Shown piece by piece: positions 8,021 to 17,417 of a stretch of DNA of 64,000 nt. Positions within the stretch are counted from its first letter, which is position 1, and the number at the start of each line of letters is the position of its first letter. Source of the DNA: Arthrobacter gandavensis (GTDB lineage: Bacteria > Actinomycetota > Actinomycetes > Actinomycetales > Micrococcaceae); contig NZ_VTFU01000005.1 in NCBI RefSeq assembly GCF_009192735.1, positions 166,186-230,185 of the forward strand, given 5' to 3'. The notes beneath the pieces were generated by a model. That model was not told the origin of the DNA and did not search any database. It saw only the letters and a list, made by a program, of their open reading frames with translations. The position numbers and the translations under genes are program-made.

Positions 8021-9094
8021 GTGAGCGGAAACCCCTGGGTGCTGCACGTTGACCTCGACCAGTTCATTGCGGCGGTCGAGGTGCTCCGGCGCCCGAAACT
8101 TGTAGGCAAGCCGGTCATAGTCGGCGGCCGCGGAGACCCGACGGAACGGGCCGTGGTCTCCACCGCTTCCTATGAAGCGCGGGCCTTCGGCGTGGGGTCC
8201 GGCATGCCACTGCGGATCGCGGCCCGGAAAGTGCCCGACGCCGTGATCCTCCCGGTGGACGCCGAGGCCTACCTCGCCGCCTCGGACATGGTGATGGCCG
8301 CCCTGCGTGCCCAGCCCGGCGCCGTCGTGCAGGTTCTCGGCTGGGATGAAGCGTTCGTCGGAACGGAGACGGAGGATCCGGAAGCCTACGCGCGGCAGAT
8401 CCAGGCCGATGTGCTGGAGCAGACGCAACTGCACTGCAGCGTGGGCATCGGAGACACCCTGATCCGGGCCAAGAACGCCACCGATTTCGGCAAGCCGGCC
8501 GGAGTCTTTCGCCTGACTGCCGGGAACTGGCTCGACGTGATGGGAGAGCTGCCCACCAAGGACCTGTGGGGTGTCGGCAACAAGATCTCGGGCCGGCTGG
8601 CCAAGCTCGGCATTACCACCGTCGCGGAGCTCGCTGCATCCGATCCCTCGATGCTGGTTCCGGAGTTCGGTCCGAAAATGGGGCCCTGGTATGCAGAACT
8701 CGGGCGCGGGGGCGGCACCAGCGTTGTGGATGACACCCCGTGGGTGGCCCGCGGGCACAGCCGCGAGACCACCTTCCAGCAGGACCTGACGGACCCGGAC
8801 CAGGTGCACGACGCCGTGCGGGAGTTGACGGCGCAGGTCCTGAAAGACGTGGAAGCCGAGGGCCGGCCGGTGATCGGGCTGACCCTCAAGGTCCGGTACT
8901 CGCCGTTCACCACCAAGACGCACGCCCGGAAGATTCCGGAGACGTTCGACCGGGAGGACGTCTTTACGCGGGCCCTGGACCTGGCCGGCGCGATCGAACC
9001 CGGCCGCCCCATCCGGCTCCTGGGCCTGCGGGCTGAAATGGCAATGCCCGATGACGCCCGCAAGGGACACACACCCACGCGCGGCGGCTGGTGA
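8021..9094 (+). CDS. dinB: Y-family DNA polymerase, DinB2-like
   Basis: A 357-aa translesion polymerase starting at GTG 8021. Palm metal ligands are D11 in HVDLDQF and D109-E110 in VLGWDEAF. The fingers ([13 protein letters not shown]), the helix-hairpin-helix thumb region ([20 protein letters not shown], about residues 180-199) and the little-finger domain (RETTFQQDL...) follow in order. The motif [10 protein letters not shown] places Ile16 where classical Pol IV has the aromatic steric gate, as in mycobacterial DinB2, which has Leu there. There is no C-terminal beta-clamp motif that I can name with confidence. It probably acts in damage tolerance. Confidence 0.92.
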   Translation: MSGNPWVLHVDLDQFIAAVEVLRRPKLVGKPVIVGGRGDPTERAVVSTASYEARAFGVGSGMPLRIAARKVPDAVILPVDAEAYLAASDMVMAALRAQPGAVVQVLGWDEAFVGTETEDPEAYARQIQADVLEQTQLHCSVGIGDTLIRAKNATDFGKPAGVFRLTAGNWLDVMGELPTKDLWGVGNKISGRLAKLGITTVAELAASDPSMLVPEFGPKMGPWYAELGRGGGTSVVDDTPWVARGHSRETTFQQDLTDPDQVHDAVRELTAQVLKDVEAEGRPVIGLTLKVRYSPFTTKTHARKIPETFDREDVFTRALDLAGAIEPGRPIRLLGLRAEMAMPDDARKGHTPTRGGW

Positions 9095-9136
9095 TAGGCG
9101 TTGACGCTCTGTCGCTGGCGCTGACTTTAACGTGCG

Positions 9137-9173
9137 GCAGGGCGGGCCGGAGGATTCCTTCGGCCCGCCCTGC
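9137..9173. terminator. Hairpin between dinB and cynS
   Basis: A 13-bp GC stem (9137-9149 with 9161-9173) that can extend through GGAGG/CCTTC pairing into a short loop. It sits between convergent genes and can serve both. Confidence 0.75.
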
Positions 9174-9205
9174 TGTTCGCCGGCTGGCGGCCGGCGCCGA
9201 ACTGA

Positions 9206-9706
<501 letters not shown>

Positions 9707-9764
9707 TCACGGGGACGTGAACGTGGCGGGGGAACTGAGGGGAAAGGTGGTGCCTTCGGCGGAT

Positions 9765-10352
9765 TTAGGCCGAAAGCGCGACGGAGGGCTCCGTCAGGTC
9801 GGTGACGCCGCCGGTGGCGATATCGAAGACCCAGCCGTGCAGCGTGATTTTGTGTGCCGCCAGGGCCTGGGCCACGGAGGGGTGCGTTGCCAGGTTTGCG
9901 AGCTGCGCCAGGACGTTCTGTTCCACGAGCGCGGAAACATCGCCGGGTGTTGGGGTCCGGGCGATGGAGGCATCCGCGTGGTGCAGCCACTTGGCAACCG
10001 CCGGAGCGCCGCTCAGATCCTGGTTCAGGGCGAGCGCCGTCATCGCGCCGCAGGCCGAGTGCCCGCACACAATGATGTCCCGGACGCCGAGTGCGGTGAC
10101 GGCGTATTCAATGCTGGCCGCAATCCCGTCCGCCTCCGGGGTAAAAGCAGGAATCAGGTTACCGGCAGTACGAATGACGAAGAGCTCACCCGGCTCGGTG
10201 CCGGTGATCAGTTCCGGCACGACACGGGCATCTGAGCAGCTGATGAACAGCGTGCTCGGGGCGTGGTGGGTGGCCAAATGGGCGAAGAGTTCAGCCTTGG
10301 CCGGAAACACGTCTTGTTGGAAACGGTTGATTCCGTCAGTAAGGACCTGCAT
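9765..10352 (-). CDS. cynT: Beta-class carbonic anhydrase of the cyanate locus
   Basis: A 195-aa beta-carbonic anhydrase that interconverts CO2 and bicarbonate. Zinc ligands C39 (with D41-R43 in SCSDAR), H98 and C101 (GHSACG) are all present. In cyanate operons this enzyme replaces the bicarbonate that cyanase consumes and that would otherwise leak as CO2. It is about 90 bp upstream of cynS on the same strand and divergent from the LysR-type gene at 10476, so CynR-type activation by cyanate is likely. If cynS is truly broken, this enzyme would remain as a general carbonic anhydrase. Confidence 0.92.
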   Translation of the reverse strand: MQVLTDGINRFQQDVFPAKAELFAHLATHHAPSTLFISCSDARVVPELITGTEPGELFVIRTAGNLIPAFTPEADGIAASIEYAVTALGVRDIIVCGHSACGAMTALALNQDLSGAPAVAKWLHHADASIARTPTPGDVSALVEQNVLAQLANLATHPSVAQALAAHKITLHGWVFDIATGGVTDLTEPSVALSA

Positions 10353-10475
10353 ATGTTGCTCCTTCAGTGCTTACCGACCCTTCTGGGCTGGCAGGATTCA
10401 CTCTGCCCCAGCACCACATATAGAGTCCAAGAGCTGTTATGCATGAAGTCCATTGCTTGCATCTATAGTTGGTGA

Positions 10476-11396
10476 ATGGTCACTGTGGAACTCCGTCATT
10501 TGCGCTATCTCCTCGCGGTTGCCGACCACGCAAATTTCACTCATGCGGCCGAAGAGTTGCGCGTTTCACAGCCCACCCTCTCGCAACAGATCAGGCAGCT
10601 GGAACGGCTGGTGGGCTTTCAGCTGCTGGACCGCACCGGGCGCACCGTTCGGCTCACCGATGCCGGGGAGGTGTATGCCTCCCATGCCCGCCGGGCGCTG
10701 CTTGACCTCGCCGCTGCCGACCGTGCCCTCAATGATGTGGAAGAGCTGTCCCGCGGCCATCTGCGGCTGGGCGCAACCCCCACGTTCACCGCCTATCTGA
10801 TTGGACCTCTGACCGCTGAGTTCCACTCCCGGCATCCCGGCATCAGCCTGATCTTCACTGAGATGACCCAGGACCGGATCGAGGACGCCCTGGTCACCGA
10901 CAATCTTGATGTGGGAATCGCGTTCGCCGGGAAACCCGCGGCTGGAATCACAACCGCTGCCCTCCTCACGGAAACCCTCAGCCTCGTCATCCGAGCTGCG
11001 GAAGCACCCGCCTCGAAAAAACTGCCGGTCCGGGCCTTCCAGGACATCCCTCTGGCTCTGCTCAGCGGCGATTTTGCCACCCGCGGCCATATCGACGCGT
11101 ATCTGGCAGAGCACCGCATCGAGCCCAGGATCGCGGTGGAGGCGAACTCGATTCAGGCCCTCACCGAGATCGTCAAACGCAGCCCGCTTGCCACCGTCCT
11201 GCCCGATGCCATCACCCACGATCACGCCGCACTGGTTCCGGTTACCCTTGACCCGCCTCTGCCGGCCCGGACCGCTGCCCTCCTGTTCCGGCAGGACGCC
11301 TATCAAAGTGCCGCCGCCCGGGCGTTTGCGAAACTCGCTCATGAGTTTGCTGAGCGCCGCGAGTATGCTCCGCCCCGCGGTCCGGGACTGGCCTAG
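10476..11396 (+). CDS. cynR: LysR-type regulator of the cyanate locus (CynR-like)
   Basis: A 306-aa LysR-family regulator with the N-terminal winged HTH (HAAEELRVSQPTLSQQIRQL, about residues 22-41) and a two-lobed effector domain. It is divergent from cynT with a 123-bp gap, matching the CynR arrangement, in which the regulator represses itself and activates cynTS with cyanate. The gap contains ATAG/CTAT inverted elements (10419-10423 and 10463-10467) and an ATGCAT palindrome, candidates for the T-N11-A-type site. The name rests on context more than on specific residues. Confidence 0.8.
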   Translation: MVTVELRHLRYLLAVADHANFTHAAEELRVSQPTLSQQIRQLERLVGFQLLDRTGRTVRLTDAGEVYASHARRALLDLAAADRALNDVEELSRGHLRLGATPTFTAYLIGPLTAEFHSRHPGISLIFTEMTQDRIEDALVTDNLDVGIAFAGKPAAGITTAALLTETLSLVIRAAEAPASKKLPVRAFQDIPLALLSGDFATRGHIDAYLAEHRIEPRIAVEANSIQALTEIVKRSPLATVLPDAITHDHAALVPVTLDPPLPARTAALLFRQDAYQSAAARAFAKLAHEFAERREYAPPRGPGLA

Positions 11397-11464
11397 CGCC
11401 GCTGCGCCCGGCCACGGCCGGATGGTGAACCCGTTCCGGCAGGGTTAAGCCGCCGAAAGGACCA

Positions 11465-11899
11465 TCAGCCCTCACCGGCGGGAAGCCGCCACGATGACGC
11501 ACTGCGTTTCGACCTGGCACCCGCAACGAGCTGAAGCACAAAGAACGCCGTGATCCCGGCCGCCCCCAGAAAGATGCAGAACCACGGCGGCAGGCCCCAT
11601 AGGGCAGCGGATGGTGAGAGCAGGCCAAAAACACCCGAAATCAGCACATACGTTCCTCCGCCAGCCAGAACCACGACCGAAATGAGGAGTGCCCAGAAAC
11701 GCACCAGCTGTGAGCGCGGCGCGAAATTATCTGCATAGTCTGCGGGCTGCCCAAACGCGGAGGCGGGGTCCTCCCCGGACTCAGCCACGTGGCTTTCGAC
11801 TTCACGGACTATCTGCGTGACCGCTTCGTCAGGAACACCGCGCAATTCGAGTGCGTCGCGCAGGTCTTCGGAGTATTCCGCGTAGGGCTGCTCAGTCAT
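11465..11899 (-). CDS. HAAS-domain membrane protein paired with PadR
   Basis: A 144-aa protein. The N-terminus (YSEDLRDALELRGVPDEAV, then REVESHVAESGEDP and FGQPADYADNFAP) fits the HAAS-type domain found next to PadR regulators. Two hydrophobic segments follow (about residues 66-90 and 102-125), with a basic tail. The ATG at 11899 lies inside the 3' end of the padR gene (8-nt overlap), so translation is coupled. In this family the membrane protein is thought to work with, or be controlled by, the PadR regulator; the ligand is unknown. Confidence 0.75.
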   Translation of the reverse strand: MTEQPYAEYSEDLRDALELRGVPDEAVTQIVREVESHVAESGEDPASAFGQPADYADNFAPRSQLVRFWALLISVVVLAGGGTYVLISGVFGLLSPSAALWGLPPWFCIFLGAAGITAFFVLQLVAGARSKRSASSWRLPAGEG

Positions 11900-12239
11900 T
11901 GCCTGCCTTCTTTCCAGAAATAATCGACGTCGCATTGGCGGCAAAGACGCCCCAATCCGACCGCAGGGAATAAAGCCGTTCCTGTCCTGCCGGCGTGATT
12001 GCGTAATACTTCCGGCCCGGACCGCCGGCTCCGCCGCGCCAAGCTGCCGTGAGGTCGCCGTCCTGCTCAAGCCGGGCCAACAGCGGGTACAGCGTGCCGC
12101 CCTTAACAACTCCGAGCCCGCCTTCTGCCAGCCGCTGCCCGATGAGGTAGCCGTAGGTTTCTTCCTCATTGACGATGGACAGGACCGCTGCGGCGAGCAC
12201 TCCCCTCAGCCACTCGGACGGCCACTGCCAAACTTCCAT
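11892..12239 (-). CDS. PadR-family transcriptional regulator
   Basis: A 115-aa winged-helix regulator. The typical PadR core is seen in AAVLSIVNEEETYGYLIGQRL, GGTLYPLLARLEQDG (recognition helix and wing) and GPGRKYYAITPAGQERL. It is the first gene of a two-gene unit with the HAAS-domain membrane protein. Repeats just upstream (12242-12283) are likely operators for autorepression. PadR proteins usually release DNA on binding a small molecule; nothing here identifies the ligand. Confidence 0.9.
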   Translation of the reverse strand: MEVWQWPSEWLRGVLAAAVLSIVNEEETYGYLIGQRLAEGGLGVVKGGTLYPLLARLEQDGDLTAAWRGGAGGPGRKYYAITPAGQERLYSLRSDWGVFAANATSIISGKKAGND

Positions 12240-12241
12240 GG

Positions 12242-12283
12242 CTAGATGATGAACCCATCTAGTTGGTATGGCAACCTAGTTGG
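12242..12283. promoter_or_regulatory. Candidate PadR operator repeats
   Basis: An inverted repeat CTAGATG/CATCTAG (12242-12248 and 12256-12262) overlaps a pair of direct repeats CTAGTTGG (12259-12266 and 12276-12283, period 17). They lie immediately upstream of the padR start, where an autorepressor would bind. Confidence 0.55.
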
Positions 12284-12289
12284 GATTTT

Positions 12290-13673
12290 TTATCCCCGAC
12301 GACGCCTGAACTGGGCAAGGAGCGAACCGGTGAGGTGGCTGAGTTCGGTGGCCCGGAGCAGCCTCAGCATCCCTGCGTAGACGGCGGCCATCACAACGCC
12401 GCCCACGGCCAGCACGACGACTGCATTGAGCTTGGACTGCCACAGGTACCCGCCGGCGTCGTATCCGCCGAACATCCAGCACACGGCAGCGCCCGCACCC
12501 GCTGCGACAAGGCCGGCGATCGTGAACCGTACGTGGGCGTCGAAGATCTGACCGGCGCCGTAGGACCCGATGGACCGTTTCAGGAAGAGGTGGCTGACGA
12601 CGACGGCGGTCACGTTGCCAAGCGAGAATGCGGCGGCGAGCGCCGGCACGATGAGCCGTGGATCGAAGGCTCCGGCAGCGACAGCGAGGCTCACCCCCAC
12701 CCCCGACAGGATCAGCTGGATCTTCAGCGGGGTCTTCACATCCTCGCCGGCGTAAAACACCCGGCCCAGGAGGAAGTTCGCGCTCAGGAACGGGGACCCC
12801 ACCGCGAGAATGACAATAGTGATGCCGTTGAGGGCGGCGACGCCGGGGGATTCGCTAAAGAGCATTCCGAGCGGACCGGCGAAGGTCAGCAGGGCGGCCG
12901 CCCCGAACACCGTGGCCACACCGGTCATGCGCATGCCTTGGGAAAGAACCGCCCGGACAGCCGGAAGGTTGCCGGCGGCATGAGCCGAGGACAGCTGGTT
13001 AAACATCACCGTGGCCAGGGACAGCGCGATCACGGCATGCGGCAGCTGACACACCATGACGCCGATATCCAGGTTTGCGGAACCTGCGATCTGCGCCGTC
13101 GACCCCTCTGCCTGGAGCGCCTTCCGGGCTTCCGTTGCAAGAGTGCTGACTTTGAGGTTGATGAAGTACAGGCCGTTGCCCACGAGCATCGTGATGATCG
13201 TGACGGAGGCCAGACGGGCGGTGCGGCCCAGGCCCATTCCGCGGATTACGAACCTCGGCTTCAGCCCCAGCTTCAGGCGTTTGAGCGGAATGAGCAGGAG
13301 CAGCGCCTGGACGACGACCCCCAGGGTGGTGCCACCGGACAAAAGAACAGTCTGCTCCGGGGTCCACGTCTCGGGGCTGTGCTCGGCCGCCTGCTGTGAT
13401 CCCATCAACGCCAGGAACGTGGCGAGAGTCCCGATGGACACGAGGTTATTGACTGCCGGCACCCACATGTAGGGGCCGAAGGAGCCCGCCCGCAGCGCCA
13501 ATCGCGGTGGCGAGCAGCGCGGTCCGGACCAGGCCGAGCACCCGGGAAACGACGGTGCCGGCGGCCATGACGGCGCTCGAACGAATGGTGGAACCGCTGC
13601 GCGGCACCGCGGGACCGCGGGACGATCCTTCGGCGCCGCGCAGCGGGACCGTGGCTGACTTCATGTCAGCCAT
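12290..13673 (-). pseudogene. MurJ/MviN-like lipid II flippase gene with internal deletion
   Basis: The 5' frame (from ATG 13673) has a basic leader and the start of the first TM segments (GTVVSRVLGLVRTALLATAIGA). At about 13485-13500 it runs straight into GSFGPYMWVPAVNNLVSIG in another frame; that motif normally lies well past residue 150 in MviN-family proteins. The rest, about 400 residues, is a normal MviN C-terminal region with about ten TM segments (for example FFINLKV-like and MVCQLPHAVIALSLATVMF). So roughly 110-130 codons are missing and the joint is out of frame. The essential murJ is presumably elsewhere. Confidence 0.8.
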
Positions 13674-13686
13674 CGTTCCAGATCGA

Positions 13687-14706
13687 TCAGACGGTCTCGT
13701 CCGCCACGCGGATGAGCACCTTGCCCGTGGTTCCGTTCTCCACGGCGTCGTGCGCGGCGGCAGTGTCCTCCAGCGGGAACCAGGTCAGCGGCAGTCCGGC
13801 TGTCTCTCCCACCGGCAGGGCGCCGTCGCGCAGTGCGGCGGTGATGTCCTCGGCGGCCGCGTGGTGCGCCGCCGAGCCCACGGTGTAGACGAGCACACCC
13901 TGCCAACGGACGTTCTTGGCGAAGCTCGGGATGACCGGCACGGTGAATTCATCGCCGTTGTTGTTGGCGTAATAGGCAACGCTGCCGTGGTTGGCGATCA
14001 CGTCGACGTCGAGGGCCGCGTTCTGCGCCGGGGACACCTCAACGATGTGGTCGACGCCGTCCGGAGCGATTTCACGGATGCGGTCGGCTTCCGCGTCGTC
14101 GGGGTAGCGGACGATGTGGTGGGCACCGGCGGCTTGGGCGAGTTCAGCCTTGGCGTCGCTGCTGACCGTCGCGATGACGGTTGCGCCTGCCCAGACGGCG
14201 AGCTGGATGGCGGCATGGCCGACGGCGCCGGCACCGCCCTGCACCAGGACCATGCGCCCCTCAAGGGCTCCGGGGGCAAGCCGGGACGGACCAAACTCGT
14301 GGACGGTCAGGGCCCGGTGTGCGGTCATCGCCGGCACGCCAAGGCTGGCGGCGACGTCGAAACCAATACCTTCGGGCAGCGGCACCACCCGGTCAGCGGG
14401 AAGAACCGCGAATTCCTGGGCTGTTCCGGTGGGACGGCCGTGCGCGGCGAGGTACACCCACACCCGATCTCCCACCTGCGGCTGCGTGACGCCGTCGCCG
14501 ACCGCGTCCACAACTCCGGCACCGTCCTGGTTCGGCACCACTTCGGGGAAGGGCACGCCGCCGGCGCGGGCCTTCCAATCGGTGGGGTTCACCCCTGAGG
14601 CGACGATGCGGACCCGCACTTCACCGGGACCGGGAGCGGCGACGTCGCGGTCGACGAGACGGAGGACTGAGGAATCACCAGCTGCGGAATAAACGATTGA
14701 TTTCAT
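13687..14706 (-). CDS. Zinc-independent NADPH:quinone oxidoreductase (MDR family)
   Basis: A 339-aa medium-chain dehydrogenase/reductase of the quinone oxidoreductase type. The catalytic GroES-like domain (GEVRVRIVASGVNPTDWK) is followed by the Rossmann motif GGAGAVG at residues 157-163 and a C-terminal GKVLIRV. Structural zinc cysteines are absent, as expected for QOR/crotonase-type members. The start is the ATG at 14706; the longer upstream frame is not family-like. It lies 13 bp downstream of the murJ-like remnant region on the same strand. The physiological substrate is probably a quinone or enone. Confidence 0.9.
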   Translation of the reverse strand: MKSIVYSAAGDSSVLRLVDRDVAAPGPGEVRVRIVASGVNPTDWKARAGGVPFPEVVPNQDGAGVVDAVGDGVTQPQVGDRVWVYLAAHGRPTGTAQEFAVLPADRVVPLPEGIGFDVAASLGVPAMTAHRALTVHEFGPSRLAPGALEGRMVLVQGGAGAVGHAAIQLAVWAGATVIATVSSDAKAELAQAAGAHHIVRYPDDAEADRIREIAPDGVDHIVEVSPAQNAALDVDVIANHGSVAYYANNNGDEFTVPVIPSFAKNVRWQGVLVYTVGSAAHHAAAEDITAALRDGALPVGETAGLPLTWFPLEDTAAAHDAVENGTTGKVLIRVADETV

Positions 14707-14879
14707 GAGCACTAGAAGAAACGGGATCCGGGTTCTATTCCCGCTTCCTGCGGATGCCGTGAAAAAGGTCGCCCCAGGAGGGGTCACAAATGGGCCGCGG
14801 TGACGGACGATGGGTGTACCTAAACCGGGGCCGCCGGCTACTGAGCCTGGGGCCGAAGAGATGGAAGGCGGAATCGAAA

Positions 14880-15008
14880 ATGGCAGATCTGGGCGGCATG
14901 GCAGATAAGGCGAAGGACGCCGCAAAGGACAATCCTGAGAAGGTTGACCAGCTGAAAGACAAGGCAAAGGACGCCGTCGACGGAAACAAGGACGACGAGA
15001 AGAAGTAA
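14880..15008 (+). CDS. 42-aa charged protein, MT0933-antitoxin-like
   Basis: A very small protein, about half Lys/Asp/Glu/Ala, beginning MADLGGMADKAKD and ending NKDDEKK. The opening MADLGG.ADKAKD and the amphipathic helix resemble the short MT0933-like antitoxin family of actinobacteria, and also CsbD-like stress proteins. The ATG 14880 is chosen as the start of the similar part; GGAAGGCGG upstream may act as its Shine-Dalgarno. No toxin gene is adjacent, so an antitoxin role is doubtful. Confidence 0.55.
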   Translation: MADLGGMADKAKDAAKDNPEKVDQLKDKAKDAVDGNKDDEKK

Positions 15009-15011
15009 CCG

Positions 15012-15073
15012 GCTGTAATGCCAAAGGCCGGGGCCGTCCCCAGCGGGACGGCCCCGGCCTTTGGCATTACAGC
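15012..15073. terminator. Perfect 29-bp-stem bidirectional terminator
   Basis: Arms 15012-15040 and 15045-15073 pair without a mismatch around a 4-nt CAGC loop. The right arm contains the TAA stop codon and last codon of the convergent DUF2252 gene, so the hairpin is partly coding. Confidence 0.92.
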
Positions 15074-16497
15074 TCCTCAGCTGCCGCGAGACGGTGTGAT
15101 GCAACTGCGGCGGCGAAAGCCTGGTAGTCCCTGTCGTTCTGATCGGCATACCGCTGGGCGAAGTCCGTCATCGATTCATCAAATGAGCTGCTCTTGCCGA
15201 GGTACGCGGCGATGGCCAGCGGGTCACCCGATCTGGCGTGGGCACGCGCCAGGGCCCAGCCGCAGGCCCGGGCATAGAACAGCATCCCGGCCGGGCGCAT
15301 CGTCTCCACGACGGCGGATCCCTTCATGTCCCGCAGCTGCCGCCAGTACAGATACCGATTGTCCTGGACACCTTTGGTCCACCCCAGGAAGATGTCGCTG
15401 GCAGCCTGCAGCATCCGCTGGCCCTGCACAACCCGCTCGCCGGGCTGCCGGTATTTGCTCTTGGGCAGGTGGTCCTCCAGGACGGATCTCGTAGCCTCCT
15501 TGACCTGGAGGAACAAAGGGTCCAACTGGTCACGCCCCTGCAGCAACACGATAAAGGCCCGGGTGCCAACGCTGCCCACTCCCACGACCTTGCGGGCGGC
15601 GTCGATAATCTCGTAGCGCTCCAGCAGGGTTCGCCGGTCCGCCTGCAGCGATGACCGGTAGGAACGCAGCTGCTCGTGCAGCGCCTGCTGTACCTCATCC
15701 CCGGACAGCCCATACCTGTCATCCAGCTCGCGGAGGGGAACAACAAGGGGCGGTTGGCTGATGATCCGGTACTGCCCGTCCACGCGTTCACCAAGCTTGG
15801 AGAGGGCCTGCAGACTGTCGCGGGTGCGCGCCTTGGCAGCGGTCTTCTGCACCGCTTTTTCCACCCGCCGGGACTTCTTGGAACTCTTGCCCTTACGGGT
15901 TCCCTCCCCTTCCAACAGGCGTTGCAGCATGTCTTCGGACAGCCGCGCGTACCAAATCTCCAAGGTGCTCAGCTGAGCGAACTCAGCCATGGCCTTGCGG
16001 TAAGCCGACACCGCAGCCAGAGCTGTCTCCCCGGCCTGGCTGTCGGTGAATTCATTGTTGCGCGCCGCGATGACAAAACTTGCCGCCAGCCGCTCGACGT
16101 CGTACTCGAAGGGCCCCGGCAGGGTTTCATCAAAATCGTTCAGGCCAAACAGCAGGTGCCGCTCGGGCGAGGCAAACAGTCCAAAGTTGGACAGATGCGC
16201 ATCTCCGCATAACTGCACTCGCAGGCCGGCCCGCGGAGTGTCCTTCAGGTCTGCCGCCATAATCTTGGCCGCGCCCCGGAAGAAGGTGAAGGGGGAAGCA
16301 AGCATGCGGCTGTGCCGCACGGGCACCAGATCCGGATCCCTGGAGAGGTCCTGTTCCTCGAGCAGGGCAACCGGGTCTGGCCTGTCGGGTGCGGGCTTCC
16401 ACCCCGCATGGCTGGAGACAGGAGTTTTCTCCCGGCATGCCTTGCCTGCTCCGGTCCGTTCCTTGACGGTCAGGTGCTCGGTTTTTTTCTCGGCCAT
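15067..16497 (-). CDS. DUF2252 family protein
   Basis: A 476-aa soluble protein of the DUF2252 family, which has a protein-kinase/aminoglycoside-phosphotransferase-like fold. Seen here are PFTFFRGAAKIM (about residues 68-79), GDAHLSNFGLF and LFGLNDFDETLPGPFEYDVERL, which look like the His-Asn and DFD/DFDE catalytic motifs of that fold, and a later VGVGSVGTRAF. A basic insert GTRKGKSSKKSRR lies near residue 200. No biochemical function is established for the family. It is convergent with the 42-aa protein gene and ends inside the shared hairpin. Confidence 0.88.
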   Translation of the reverse strand: MAEKKTEHLTVKERTGAGKACREKTPVSSHAGWKPAPDRPDPVALLEEQDLSRDPDLVPVRHSRMLASPFTFFRGAAKIMAADLKDTPRAGLRVQLCGDAHLSNFGLFASPERHLLFGLNDFDETLPGPFEYDVERLAASFVIAARNNEFTDSQAGETALAAVSAYRKAMAEFAQLSTLEIWYARLSEDMLQRLLEGEGTRKGKSSKKSRRVEKAVQKTAAKARTRDSLQALSKLGERVDGQYRIISQPPLVVPLRELDDRYGLSGDEVQQALHEQLRSYRSSLQADRRTLLERYEIIDAARKVVGVGSVGTRAFIVLLQGRDQLDPLFLQVKEATRSVLEDHLPKSKYRQPGERVVQGQRMLQAASDIFLGWTKGVQDNRYLYWRQLRDMKGSAVVETMRPAGMLFYARACGWALARAHARSGDPLAIAAYLGKSSSFDESMTDFAQRYADQNDRDYQAFAAAVASHRLAAAEEL

Positions 16498-16659
16498 GAT
16501 CGGGTGATCTCCCTTGGTCGCCAGGACCCGGAAAGAGGCAACAGCCCACTGTCTGCGACATTTTCCGGTTGATTAAGCGTGGCAGGATCCGGTCCGTTTA
16601 GACAGGGTTCTTCGAGCATCGGGGCGCCGGGCCGCAGGAGTCCGGTGCCGGAGGAAGAA

Positions 16660-17184
16660 TCAGCCTGCAGCACCCCTGGACCGGTGCCGCCGGACGGCCG
16701 CCCGGTTGGCGCAGCGGACGGAACAGTACTGCTGCCGCCCGTTGCGGGTGACGTCGACAACCACGTTCCGACAGGGCTCGGCCGCGCATACCCCGAGGCG
16801 GTGCATGCCGCGGGTGACCAGATGCAGGGAAGTGCCCACACTGATCACGGCCCGCAGCACCGCTGGCAGCGCCTGGTCATCATCACGGTAGTGCAGGTGC
16901 CAGCCTTCGCCGTCGTGGTCAGTGAGTCGGGGATACGCCGCAGCCCCAGCCATGTGGGTATTGAGCAGTGCTGCCCGCTTGCCCGGCTCAGGCGCGTGGA
17001 CCACCGTCAGCCAGTCCTCGATCACCCCGCGGGTCCGTGAATGATCATCCGGGCATACGGGGAACTCCATCGTCATTCCGAACTCCCGGGTACGCTCCAC
17101 AATCCCCGCCCGGGAGTCCGGCCAGTCGTTGGCCAGCGACGCCGCCAGCAGCACGGCGTATTCGCCGTAAGGGTTGAGATGCAT
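16660..17184 (-). CDS. CGNR zinc-finger / ABATE-domain regulator
   Basis: A 174-aa protein. The N-terminal region (EYAVLLAASLANDWP...) corresponds to the ABATE (stress-response) domain, and the C-terminus carries a zinc finger of CGNR type with Cys pairs in CAAEPCRNVV and YCSVRCANRAAVRRHR (about residues 133-168). Such proteins are predicted DNA-binding regulators. The ATG at 17184 lies only 14 bp from the divergent ATG at 17199. Targets are unknown. Confidence 0.85.
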   Translation of the reverse strand: MHLNPYGEYAVLLAASLANDWPDSRAGIVERTREFGMTMEFPVCPDDHSRTRGVIEDWLTVVHAPEPGKRAALLNTHMAGAAAYPRLTDHDGEGWHLHYRDDDQALPAVLRAVISVGTSLHLVTRGMHRLGVCAAEPCRNVVVDVTRNGRQQYCSVRCANRAAVRRHRSRGAAG

Positions 17185-17198
17185 AAGGGCATTACATC

Positions 17199-17411
17199 AT
17201 GCTGGATTCCATGCCTGACAACCCAGTCTCAACCCAGAATTTCCGCCGGTCCCGGAACCCCGACCATGAGCACTCCTGGATGACGGAGTCCAGCCACCAG
17301 GTGTCCTGTGGATTCATCCTGTACGTCAGGTGTTCCCAGTGCGCGGCGAGACGCGTGGACTTCCAGGCGCCCGCGCAGCCGGTCCCGTCTGGGATCAGCA
17401 GAACTGTTTAG
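17199..17411 (+). CDS. Small zinc-ribbon-like protein (70 aa)
   Basis: A 70-aa protein with HEHSWMTESSHQ followed by YVRCSQCAARRVDFQ, so one CxxC pair with nearby histidines, compatible with a small metal-binding domain. I do not recognise a characterised family. The first ATG is very close (14 bp) to the divergent CGNR gene; ATG 17211 or 17280 are alternative starts, and the likely domain begins near residue 23. The stop is 6 bp before the end of the convergent methyltransferase gene. Confidence 0.55.
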   Translation: MLDSMPDNPVSTQNFRRSRNPDHEHSWMTESSHQVSCGFILYVRCSQCAARRVDFQAPAQPVPSGISRTV

Positions 17412-17417
17412 CGTGAG

